From Panorpa germanica (Eukaryota > Arthropoda > Insecta > Mecoptera > Panorpidae): a stretch of DNA of 64,000 nt. The translations under genes were made by a program, and so were the position numbers. Where the stretch lies: assembly GCA_963678705.1 (NCBI GenBank), contig CAVMBN010000211.1, positions 1 through 64,000 on the forward strand, read 5' to 3'. The first letter of the stretch is position 1. Each line of letters begins with the position of its first letter. Of the stretch, positions 54,680-64,000 are shown one piece after another. The notes below the pieces were generated by a model. It ran no database searches. It saw only the letters and a list, made by a program, of their open reading frames with translations, and had not been told where the DNA came from.

Positions 54680-55308
54680 TAAAAAGAAAATAATATTAAG
54701 GACAAAAAGTTATGACGATAAAATTAAACTAAATAAGTGAGGTTAAGTTGAATCATTGTCAACACATTTTGTATTTTAAAAACTCTTGAAATAAATAGAG
54801 TTGAAGTAAACAGAATCATTTAAACCACTTACATGACTTTCTAAATAATTTTCCTAATATTCATTAAATTTAAAATTATAGGATATATAAAGAAACAAAT
54901 TAAACACAACGAAAAACTTACAAATGAAAGTAAAATGTTAAATACCTTTGTATATTAATTTTCACTATTCTCAGATGATGCTGCAATTTCTTTTCTTAAA
55001 ATATTAACTGAATAAGATGCACGGATAATAATTTGCATGTGATTCTGCTCTCAACAAGTGCTAAAATGAATTTATTTTAATTATGATATCTCGTTAGAAC
55101 CTTTGATAATGGAGGGAACATGTTTAATGTACCGGACGGATATTGCTTTGTGGATTTACAAATATATTTCGCGGGTTTTATGAAAATAAATATTTAATGT
55201 AGACAATGAGATAATCGATGTCTTCTTATCTAATTCTTTTACTGTTAGTTATTGCCATTCATTTTAGAATAACAAAAAGTAGACGGAGATGTTGCTCATT
55301 AAAATTAA
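54680..55308 (-). other. 5' flank of zinc-finger gene 6
   Basis: Presumed promoter and 5' UTR of the minus-strand gene. No close match to the type I or II upstream blocks was seen, so this gene is regulated from different DNA. Confidence 0.45.
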
Positions 55309-55604
55309 ATGGGCTTGTGTCCTATGTTTTAATTTCTATAAAAGTGTAAAATACATGTAGCAGAGATTTATGAGCTGTAAGGTTGGTAAATTACACAAGG
55401 ATTGTGACGTCACATGCACTTGAAATGTGTACAACGTTGAATCCCTTTAATAATTAAAGAGACAAAATTACTTTTTTAATTGGTAATATCTCTTAAAATA
55501 TATGGAGTTATTAAAAGATAATTGAACATTTGAGGTTCTAGTAACCCACTTTATCAATATATAGTACACTTTTATAGAAATTAAAACATAGGACACAAGC
55601 CCAT
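55309..55604. mobile_element. M1-family MITE with perfect long inverted termini
   Basis: The 296-bp element begins ATGGGCTTGTGTCCTATG and ends with the reverse complement; about 34 bp pair perfectly. TAA flanks it at 55306-55308 and 55605-55607. Both ends are of the M1 right-end type. A further broken terminus (GGCTCAAGCCC) follows at 55615, suggesting an earlier nested copy. Confidence 0.85.
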
Positions 55605-55689
55605 TAAGACATAAGGCTCAAGCCCATTTTGGAAAGGTTTAAATATATGATAAAATAAATTTATAAAAGGCTTATATATTATATATTTA

Positions 55690-57015
55690 TATATGATGAA
55701 GGGGATAAAAGAGAAGGAGAAAGTAAACGAAATAGAACTAAATGAACTAAAAACACAAATTCAAAAACTCAAGGAAAAGAAAGCACCAGGTAGAGATGGA
55801 CTAAAGAACGAGGCGTGGAAAACTGGGCAAGAAAGGATAGAGAAAGGATTACTGACAGCGATGAATAAGATATGGAAAGAAGGAGACCTGCCAGACAGCT
55901 GGAGAGAAGGGGTAATACCTCCGATATATAAAAAGGGAAATATGCATGATGCCAAGAATTATAGGGGAATCACCCTATTGAATACAGGGTACAGGATATA
56001 TGCAGGGATAGTGAGAGAAAGACTGGAAGAAGAGGTAAAAGTAAAAGAAATAATTCCCGAGACACAATCAGGCTTTAGAAAGGAGCGAGGGACATTAGAC
56101 AATATATACGCATTGAACCATGTAGCTGAAAAAGAGCTAAAGGAAAAAGGAGGATAGATATATGCAATGTTCATCGACCTTAAAGCGGCTTTTGATATGG
56201 TCAACAGGGAGAAATTGTGGGAGTACATAAGAAAGAAAAAAATAGATGAGGATATAGTGGAATGTATTGAAGAAATTTACAAAGAAACAAGAATGAGAAT
56301 AAGAGTTGGGGGTGAAGAATCAGAAGAATTCTGGACAGACAAGGGGTTGAGGCAAGGTTGTCCTCTGAGTCCCATTTTATTTGCGATATATACAGCAGAT
56401 TTGGAGGGGGTAATGGAAAGAGGACAAGATGGGGGGGTGCTAATTGTAAGACACTACAAGATATGGACTTTAGCATACGCTGACGATATAGTCCTGTTAT
56501 CAAAAAGGGACGGAGAGCTGCAGGAGATGGCACATCGTCTAGGGAGATATATAGACAGGGTTAGAGTTAAATGTGGAAACGACAAAAATTATGGTATTTA
56601 AAAAAGGGTGAAGAAAAAGAAGACATAAAATGTGGAAATACAAAACAGAGGTCATTGAGGAAGTAGAAGAATTTAGATATCTGGGTTACACTTTTAAGAA
56701 GAACAATGGAGAAGAGGCTCAGATAAGGGAGGTAGCAAAGAAGGCGGAGCTAGAAATGCGACGGGTGTGGGGATTAGGAGAAAAGGTATTTGGGCGGGAC
56801 ATACAAAAGAGAATATGGATGTTTGACAGACTGATAGCCAGTATGATGTTGTATGGAGCAGAGGTTTGGGGGTGGAAGGAGCAAAAAAAGTTGGAATGAA
56901 TACAGGAGAGATATATGAAATGGTTACTTGAGCTGGACAGGTGCACGCCAGGATACATGGTCATGGATGAGCTAAAAAGGGACAAGATAAGAAATAAAGC
57001 AGGTGAAAGAGCAGT
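55690..57015 (+). pseudogene. LINE reverse transcriptase fragment (same family as 24278-25068)
   Basis: RT motifs in order: KKAPGRDGLKNEAWK, NYRGITLLNTGYRIYAGIV, IPETQSGFRKERGTLDNIYA, then an in-frame TAG (56155-56157), MFIDLKAAFDMVNREKLW, DKGLRQGCPLSPILFAIYTA, and the catalytic box LAYADDIVLLS (YADD). After a frameshift near 56580-56600 come FRYLGYTFKKNNGEEAQI, SMMLYGAEVWGWKEQKK and, past a TGA at 56897-56899, the tail to GERAV. Endonuclease and ORF1 are missing. At least two stops and one frameshift make it dead. Confidence 0.9.
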
Positions 57016-57930
57016 ACTTATTTAATATTATTACAATGCTCTCGCTCACTGTGTCGCCAGATCAATGCATTATTATATCAATATTTGATAAGTATTTAAA
57101 AGAAGGAGTAAGACATAAATGTTTTACTGTATTATATTTTTACAAACAAGTCAAATTAAATCCTTGTTTATTTGAGACCGTTGATTCAAAGAGATTTAGA
57201 AAGAAAGAAAAAATTTTGGTATAAGAAAAGGCGATTTTGATATAAAAAAGAGCCTCCTTGTTACAAAAAACAAATGGTGTAGCTATATCAAATAATTACC
57301 ACAATAAGTTCACAACCCGATTTTGTCTTATTTCAAAACAAAGTAATATATAATATTTACCTTCAATTATTTTAGCTGTATAGTTCAACTTGTTCTGTTT
57401 ATTCAAAGTTAGAGATTCAAATTCCAGCCTTAATCTCAACATTTTTATTCATCCGGCAACACTATATTTTGACATTAAAAACGTCAAGACAGAATCATAA
57501 TACAAATTATTCTATTTGTATCTTACTCAGTAAATATTTTACAAAATAAATGCTGCAGTGAATATCTTGGAAGAGGTTGTAAATTAATACATGATTATAA
57601 CGGTATTTTAACATTTTATTGTAACTTTATTGAGATTCAATGAGCTAAATAATTATCATAAATGGTTTGAATTTTTGTTTCACGTTTGACAACTTAGTAA
57701 TAATATTATGCAGAATTACTTAAATGATTTTGTTTTTTTTTTTTAGGCGCATTATATATATTATTACTAGCGCTTCGCCCCGTCGCAAAGCGACGTGTAT
57801 TTAATAATTGTGAATAAATAAAAGTTATTTGCTAAATTGAAAATAATGCAAAATATTATTTTTAAGGAATTTTCGCTAAAATATATCATTTTTTAAATTT
57901 ATATTTCCTTATTTTGTTATAATTCCTTCA
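57016..57930. other. Intergenic, no gene supported
   Basis: A 73-codon ORF at 57003-57224 has no recognised motif; its start overlaps the LINE end. A repeat E-like tip (TAGCGCTTCGCCCCGTCG) is at 57770. The rest is AT-rich. Confidence 0.45.
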
Positions 57931-58182
57931 TTTACAGTAATAAAGCACTGTATTGACCAGTCTTTAGTGCCCCCGCCATAAGCCCCAATTGTCACCTCTT
58001 GGATCCATGCTCTCTTACGTTTCCGACCTATTAATTTGATTCCTCTAAACTTCCGCCATGGAGCGCCTCCTTCCTTTAGCACTCCTTTAGGGTCCTTAGA
58101 GTACTTTCACAGCGCCCCCGCTGCGTAAAATTATCATTTACCATAATGAAGCACAGTATTAAACAATGTCCACTGCCCCGAA
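57931..58182 (+). repeat. Pair of imperfect 45-bp direct repeats around a GC-richer core
   Basis: ATTTACAGTAATAAAGCACT...TTTAGTGCCCCC at 57931 and ATTTACCATAATGAAGCACA...CCACTGCCCC at 58137 are direct copies about 206 bp apart. The core (57970-58130) is much less AT-rich than its surroundings and contains GTGCCCCCGCC and AGCGCCCCCGC. No coding assignment. Confidence 0.6.
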
Positions 58183-58620
58183 AGCGAAATCAAAAAACTC
58201 ATTTAAATAAAACTGTTTGTATTCGCTGGAGTTTTACTTTATGGCGTGTGTTTAATAAATATGACGATCTCATGAATTTGTAAGCAACTTTTTCTACCAC
58301 ATTCCACGATTTATGTTAACATATGTAGATGCCTCTTATGTTCCTAGGTTCAATTCTCGCTAAAAAGAAATTAATAAATTTTCAAGCGTATCCAATTTGT
58401 TTAAAGAATTATTGCAATAATTGGACCTATTGTATTAAAACCTTAGAATAAGCATTTCCTTTTAGTATTAAGACCATAGTATAAGGCCTTATTGCATTTA
58501 AGTAATAAAACTAAAGTAATTAAGAATATCCGTTGTTTAGATTTGAAACGAACCTATTAGAAACTAGCAGAGTAAGCGAGATACAAATTCAATATGAACG
58601 ACCACCCTAATATCCCAGTA
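58183..58620 (+). repeat. Detached 3' flank of a MEDYK zinc-finger gene with repeat D
   Basis: AAAGCGAAATCAAAAAACTC begins within the relict finger; the shared 3' UTR and repeat D follow as after genes 1, 3 and 4. No finger array lies upstream, so the gene body has been deleted or rearranged. Confidence 0.75.
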
Positions 58621-58757
58621 AACATTTTGGAGTCAATTCTATTTCATATCTATTACTTTTTATGAGTTTGTTTTCTATTCAGTCGTTCACATGGAATGTC
58701 TTTTTTATGAGCTACTGCCAACTTAATTAAAAACATGTTAAGGATTCACTTATCCCT

Positions 58758-58985
58758 TTTGAGGCGGAATTAAAAGCTAGACCACCTAGTACCACAGCTA
58801 ATAAAAAAAATGAGCAAGGAAGACGTTTTGACAACAATCAAATTGCTGCTTTGCGAGTGCATATAGAAAGAAATATAAGACAATTTTAGAACCCCATTCG
58901 ACGACACATCACAATTTGCTTTCCTCTGTTGACTGATGTGCAATACCCCTTAATAAAGTCTGTTACGTGCTCTATAAATAAATAG
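58758..58985 (+). pseudogene. DDE transposase C-terminal fragment
   Basis: The frame reads FEAELKARPPSTTANKKNEQ, then DNNQIAALRVHIERNIRQF to a stop at 58887-58889. IAxLRxHIER is the conserved segment containing the last acidic residue of DDE_Tnp_4-type transposases, and PPSTT matches the stretch before it. The reading continues weakly after the stop (LTDVQYPLIKSVTCSINK). A small decayed fragment; the parent element was not delimited. Confidence 0.55.
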
Positions 58986-58989
58986 TTTG

Positions 58990-60593
58990 TACGTGTTGTT
59001 TTAATTACTTTTATTCTTTGTACAAAATAAATAAAAATAAATTAGCTGAAATTTAAATGTGTCATTACTATTAATTGAATTAATATTGCTAGTAAGTTTT
59101 TTCTTATATTGGTTATATATTAATTCTAATTCTTTGTGATATGTGATTAAAAGTATGAGTAAAAAATTAAGATTTATTTAATTGGTTTTGTTAATAATAA
59201 TTTAATGAATTTGCAGTACCCTCCAGTTCAGTTCAATAAATTATGTATACAAAATGTTCAGTTACATTTTTCGTACAAAAAGACAATATTATTGAATTAT
59301 TTAAATTCTATATTTAATATAATAATTACTTTATTAAGAATCTATTAAGTCTTTTATATATTTCTCCTCCCCTATGTCAATAACAAATGCAGTTACTTTT
59401 TCTATCTTCTCAAAGTCTGTAGAAAAAGCGGAAGTGGAATACAAATAGTGGAAGGAAGGATCTTAATTTCAATTTTAAATATTTTGGAAACAACTTAGGT
59501 TATGGAAACCTGTTTCTCCAAATTACGGCCACTCTTCATTGCTTCCGTGTCTCTAAATTTTGTACAACCTATCAGTTGATTTACTAATTGATATCTGATT
59601 TTTCAGTTGATTAACTAATGCTCCGCCAAGCCTCATATTTTTGGTTCAACCAACAATGGGCTATTACTTTGGTCATGGCAAGGCTGCATGTGGAAATTAT
59701 CCACATTCAGATTATTATTTTTTCTAAATTCAATTATTAATTGATGTAGTGACAATTTAAATGTGTCACTAGATCAATTCTCTGTTAAAATAGAGGGTGT
59801 TATAACCACCCTCATCTTCAATACGTCCCAATAAATCCTCTACATAGCCAGATACGTCGTCTGTCTACTACATGGGATTCTCTACTAACTATATCTTTCA
59901 CGAGACTAAAATTTTGTGAACCAACAGAAACTAATCGTGGTTTAACCCAGTAACACTCAAATTCTTAAGGGAAGATTGTTCGCTTTTGCGGTGGATCCAA
60001 AACAGAAAAGCCAATGCATGTTTACACCCTCCCTAAATAACAATAAATAAAAATTAGAAATATATATATATAAACAATGTTTGTATTTATTATTTGTAAT
60101 TGAATATTCTCAGCTAAAGCTGCAGTACAACAGTAGTTAGTTCCACCACATAATTTTTATTGTTTATACGATGTTCTGAACATATTTCAGCCTGAAATAC
60201 ATTTATTACCTTTGCGCTGGAGTTTTACGCATACAATGGCAGAATCTCCATAACTTTCACATGAAAAACTGTAAATAAATTGATGTTTCGTATTTTAGAA
60301 TACAGTTTATGATTTAATATTTTAAGTTTAGTATAACATTCCATATAACGTTCCATGCGAGACATTCATATTTTGAGGTTAAGTTGTTCCAAACCACAGA
60401 GTATGAAGAACAATTTATAAAAAAAAAACAAATAAAATTAATATAATTACCTTTGCTCCTTAGCATCACTTGTTTTGTGGAAACTAAATCTAGAATCTCT
60501 TGTTTATACGATGTTCTGGACATATTTCAGCCTTAACGATACATTTATTACCTTCTCGCTGAAGTTTTACACATACAATGGCAGAATCTTATA
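58990..60593. other. Intergenic with a ~90-bp direct repeat
   Basis: TTGTTTATACGATGTTCTG...ACAATGGCAGAATCT occurs at about 60160-60250 and again at 60500-60590. A block at 59480-60010 is less AT-rich, but neither strand gave a recognisable protein. Confidence 0.5.
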
Positions 60594-61115
60594 TGGGCTT
60601 GTGACGTCCTATGTCCTAATTTCTATAAAACTGTACTACATATTGATAAAGTGGGTTACTAGAACCTCAAATGTCCAATATATTATTTATTTATAAAAAT
60701 ATTTATAAAAATATTTATTAATAACTCCTTATATGTTAGGAGGTATTAACAATTGAAATAGTAATTTTGTCGCTTTAATTTTTAAAGGAATTCAACGTTA
60801 TTCGAACATTTCAATACATGTAACGTCATGTCCGCAAAGTTGCTATCTCTATTAAACAACACAGCGTAAAAGAGATAGCTTATTCTACAGAGAATTCTTA
60901 TTCATTGAAAAAATAACTCACCTTCTTTTAACAGTTCAGACATGTTACATCATAAATATGGCTGACATATGCAGCGCTAAAATTTAAATGTAAATTTTCA
61001 ATTGCTATATCTGGGTCAATATTTAGATATTTAGTAAAATAGAAACGCTTATATACATTTATTAAGATCAATTGAAATTAACATTTGAAAAATCGTCCGC
61101 TAAAACATGAGTGCA
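60594..61115 (-). mobile_element. M1 MITE, full-length, minus orientation
   Basis: GGGCTTGTGACGTCCTATGT at the left; GTGGGTTACTAGAACCTCAA, GCAGCGCTAAAATT and AAAACATGAGTGCACAATCC at the right. Colinear with 47286-47730. Confidence 0.75.
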
Positions 61116-61251
61116 CAATCCCGTTTGACTTACTTAAACAGAAATTACAATTTATATACAATCTATATTACAATCAAAAATTAAAAAAATAAATCATAAA
61201 AAAGGAGTTTTCCGAAAGCAATTATATTTAAATATAAATACTATATACATA

Positions 61252-62097
61252 CATATTGTGTACATGAATATGAGAAAATAAGAATATGTATAGGGTATTA
61301 GGATGTATAAATGCATTTGGATTTAATTAAATATTTTTTAAATGTTGTTCTAAAAAATTGTTGTCCATAAAATGTCTAACCCTACGCCATCAGCACATCC
61401 CTTAGCCTTTTAATCGAGTTATTAAACTAGGAATCATTTCTACGTTATACATTTATTTTAAAAAACGCGCCAAAATATTTGTACTTCTAGTATTTGATCT
61501 ATAAAATAGACACTGAAATATTCATTTTGACAGTTCATTGAAAAGGTTGAAAGGGTTGCAGGATGGCTACAAATTAATGTTTTTTATTGTTTCTCACCTA
61601 GTTAATAATTTGTAAAAAGCAACCGAAGCGGATAACCAAGAATAATCTATTTTTTTTATGTTATATAAAGGTATTTTAACTTTTTCATAATTTATTGCTT
61701 CTTTTGTTGAAATTGATTTATACCTATTTTAACGATACGGATCAAAAACTGTTAATTATGAATGGGCAAATTTTTAACAAATGACAAACAACAACATTAT
61801 TCGAATAGCTAGCACCTTGCTTTTTACTTTAAGTTTATTTATTTACTATGCATTTTATAAAATAACAATTTATTATAACAAATGTTTTACAATAATTCAA
61901 CCTAATCTTATTTATTTTTCAATGCTTCAGTTAAATGATTTTGTTTTTCAATAGTTTATATTTTAAATTTTCCATCAACAGGTTTCCCATATTTACTTCG
62001 AATAGTAATAAATTGTTAATTACTTTTAGAAAACGATAAAACTGTTGTAATAAAATGGAGGATTATAAATCACAGAACATAAAATTGGAAAATGTAT
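61252..62097 (+). pseudogene. Type II upstream block and first codons of a sixth MEDYK zinc-finger gene
   Basis: The whole upstream block is present (core ATTCATTTTGACAGTTCATT at 61520, intron acceptor TTACTTTTAG|AAAACG) and the ATG at 62055 starts MEDYKSQNIKLE. After 13 codons homology ends and an unrelated frame runs to a nearby stop. This is a truncated duplicate with an apparently intact promoter. Confidence 0.85.
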
Positions 62098-62850
62098 TTA
62101 AATACTTTTGACTAGTATTCGTGCACATCTTTGTTCATGATATCATCATCAAAAGCATACAACCAAGAAACAGACTCAAAACCAGTTTAGTTTCGTTCGT
62201 GCCGTGTGTTTTCTCTCACTTGTATAACGTGCGTTGTCTCACTAACAACACAGTTCCTTTTTCACTCCGTTTGGGCAGATTCGGGGTTGAGGTTTGCAAT
62301 CAGTCGCCTCATGTGGGGACGGCCTAAGAGATATAAATAATAGATAATTGAATAGATAAATTAATTAGTAAATACATATGCTATTACATAGAAATAAGAA
62401 TATAAACTAAATTACATATTTCACAATATAATAAATACAAATATATAAAAATACAATAATATATGTTTTTTTAAAGATAAAGGTAGGATTGTCGTTATTT
62501 AACTTATACTTGATTAATATTAATTATTGTATATATTTATTATTAGTATTATTAATTATTCGGGAAGGTATTCATACTTCAACTATTGCTGTTGACTACT
62601 ATTATTATTGGGCAAGTGTCATTTTACAATATAAACATATTATAGTTTAATTATTCACTATTATTATTATCTTTAGTAGTTGCATCTTTGTTTTTGCGGA
62701 TTTATGTTACACCTTTGTGTCACTGTTAACTGATAGCATTTGGATTTCTGTGCAAGCGTTCCTCTCATTTGTTCTGATTGTGCAATTTAATTGTTACAAG
62801 CGGGTTATAGTTAATAGATTATTACCAAATTATTCATAGCTATTTCAATT
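62098..62850. other. Intergenic, no gene seen
   Basis: 62110-62330 is less AT-rich, with a short ORF lacking motifs. The rest is AT-rich and partly similar to 63716-63830. Confidence 0.45.
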
Positions 62851-63038
62851 GTTACCTATAATATAGCATCCAATTATTTTTGCATTTGTTTTTTCCATTT
62901 ATTCGTTTATTCTCAAATAATTTTATTTTATAATTTTTATTTATGTTACCTGTAATATAGCATCCAATTATTTTTGCATTTGTTTTTTTCATTTATCCGT
63001 TTATTCTCAAATAATTTTATTTTTTAATTTCTATTTAT
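62851..63038 (+). repeat. 94-bp tandem duplication
   Basis: GTTACCTATAATATAGCATC at 62851 and GTTACCTGTAATATAGCATC at 62945 start two consecutive, nearly identical copies containing TTATTCTCAAATAATTTTAT. No coding role seen. Confidence 0.85.
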
Positions 63039-64000
63039 GTTATATATTCTATTATATTTCAATTTTAAATTCTTTCCAATTATTTTATCTTTTAATTTTA
63101 GTATAAATTAAGCAATATATATATTTTCCCCGACTGAAAAATACTTCGTATCTATATTATGTATTCGTATCTATTTCGTCGTTTTGTTTCTTTCAAATTT
63201 GTGTGTGAGTTATATTTAATATTATGTTTTGCATACATTTTTAAGTAAATGGATGGGTTTCTAATATAACCAATTTTGTCGCACAAGTATTTTTGTTTTG
63301 TCATTAATAGCAATATTCCGTTTAATAATAATAAGTAACTGGTATTTTCAATTTCAATTATGTTCTTTCCTTTAAACTCTTCCATCATTGTCGTTTTCTG
63401 AATTTATCGCATTTTTGAAAGTTAGGCTGCAAACATCATACACAAAAATTATGTTGATCTTAAGGTTTTAATTATACTTAAGAGTGCAAAATATTGTTTT
63501 ATCAATACCTGATGATAGATCTTTCATTTTAAAAATATTTTATTATACTATTCAATTAATTTTAATAAATATTATAAATTAATTTATGATTTTAAATGTG
63601 GGAACACACCTCTCTCCAATAACAAAGCCCGGAACATATACAAATGCATGCATATACTCTCACACACACATAAGCAATTCATTTATACTCACTCATACAT
63701 ATACCAAGTACATGTAATAAATACAAATTTGTTAAAACACAATAACATGTCTAATTATAGAAAAAGATAGGCTGGTTATTGTTTAACTAATATTTGATTA
63801 ATATTTATTTAATAACATTATTTTTGTTTCTTCATTTGTCACAAGCTCCGTTTCACTTGTAATAGAGTTTAAATGGTCAGCAAACCGACCATGTTTAGAA
63901 AAAATATATAGTAATTATTATAAAATTATTAACTATATTAGGAATATTAATTAAAAGTGCTGCATTCCTAAGAAATAAAACATATTTCTACGAAACAAAG
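63039..64000. other. Intergenic to window end
   Basis: A 78-codon minus-strand ORF at 63152-63388 has no recognisable motif. Otherwise AT-rich; nothing else supported. Confidence 0.45.

Noticed and set aside
57003..57224. 73-codon ORF after the LINE fragment
   Set aside because: Its start overlaps the LINE and the remaining residues match nothing recognisable.
59480..60010. Minus-strand readings suggestive of coding (VKPRLVSVGSQNFSLV, SRESHVVDRRRIWLCR)
   Set aside because: Fragments are short, interrupted by stops, and no family could be named.

Overview
This is an AT-rich stretch of eukaryotic nuclear DNA, almost certainly from an insect or another arthropod. The evidence is spliced genes with GT..AG introns, a BEL/Pao retrotransposon, Helitron, PIF/Harbinger, P-element and piggyBac remnants, LINE fragments, and a lineage-specific cluster of C2H2 zinc-finger genes. 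The order cannot be fixed from sequence alone. No bacterial or CRISPR feature is present.

Layout. 1-4510: 3' part of a BEL/Pao element (protease, RT, RNase H, integrase, probable 3' LTR), apparently inserted into a Helitron whose helicase tail and 3' terminus fill 4511-5731. 6228-8464: a minus-strand zinc-finger pseudogene split by a PIF/Harbinger element with a TAA target duplication. 8815-12377: a three-exon thioredoxin-like gene (TXNDC17 family) whose second intron is packed with repeats. 12.4-17 kb: MITE copies, a tRNA-Arg(TCG) gene and a 542-bp foldback element. 17371-17478: a fatty acyl-CoA reductase exon relic. 19070-20148: the last two exons of a fibrinogen-related gene on the minus strand. 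20.6-22.2 kb: a segment duplicated at 44.4-46.1 kb, each copy carrying a decayed zinc-finger gene. 23029-25620: a minus-strand gene with XPG/FEN-like motifs and a C-terminal CXC region, broken by a LINE insertion with a 17-bp target duplication.

26-62 kb: the zinc-finger cluster. One ancestral gene (N-terminus MEDYKSQNIKLE, rich in SUMO-type IKxE motifs) has at least six copies: 26650 (intact), 29779 (nonsense), 37809 (intact, 18 fingers), 43559 (start lost), 48648 (frameshifted) and 62055 (first codons only). A related gene lies on the minus strand at 52696-54666 with one nonsense codon. An unrelated 8-finger ORF is at 34959. Between them lie a P-element remnant carrying a nested long-TIR transposon, a piggyBac remnant, LINE pieces and about ten copies of a MITE family with GGGCTTGTGTCCT ends.

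Interpretation. The ordinary genes are the thioredoxin-like gene, the fibrinogen-related gene and the tRNA. The cluster looks like a young zinc-finger family evolving by duplication, finger homogenisation and decay in transposon-dense DNA, resembling vertebrate KRAB zinc-finger clusters in architecture. A role in transposon control is a hypothesis that sequence alone cannot prove.
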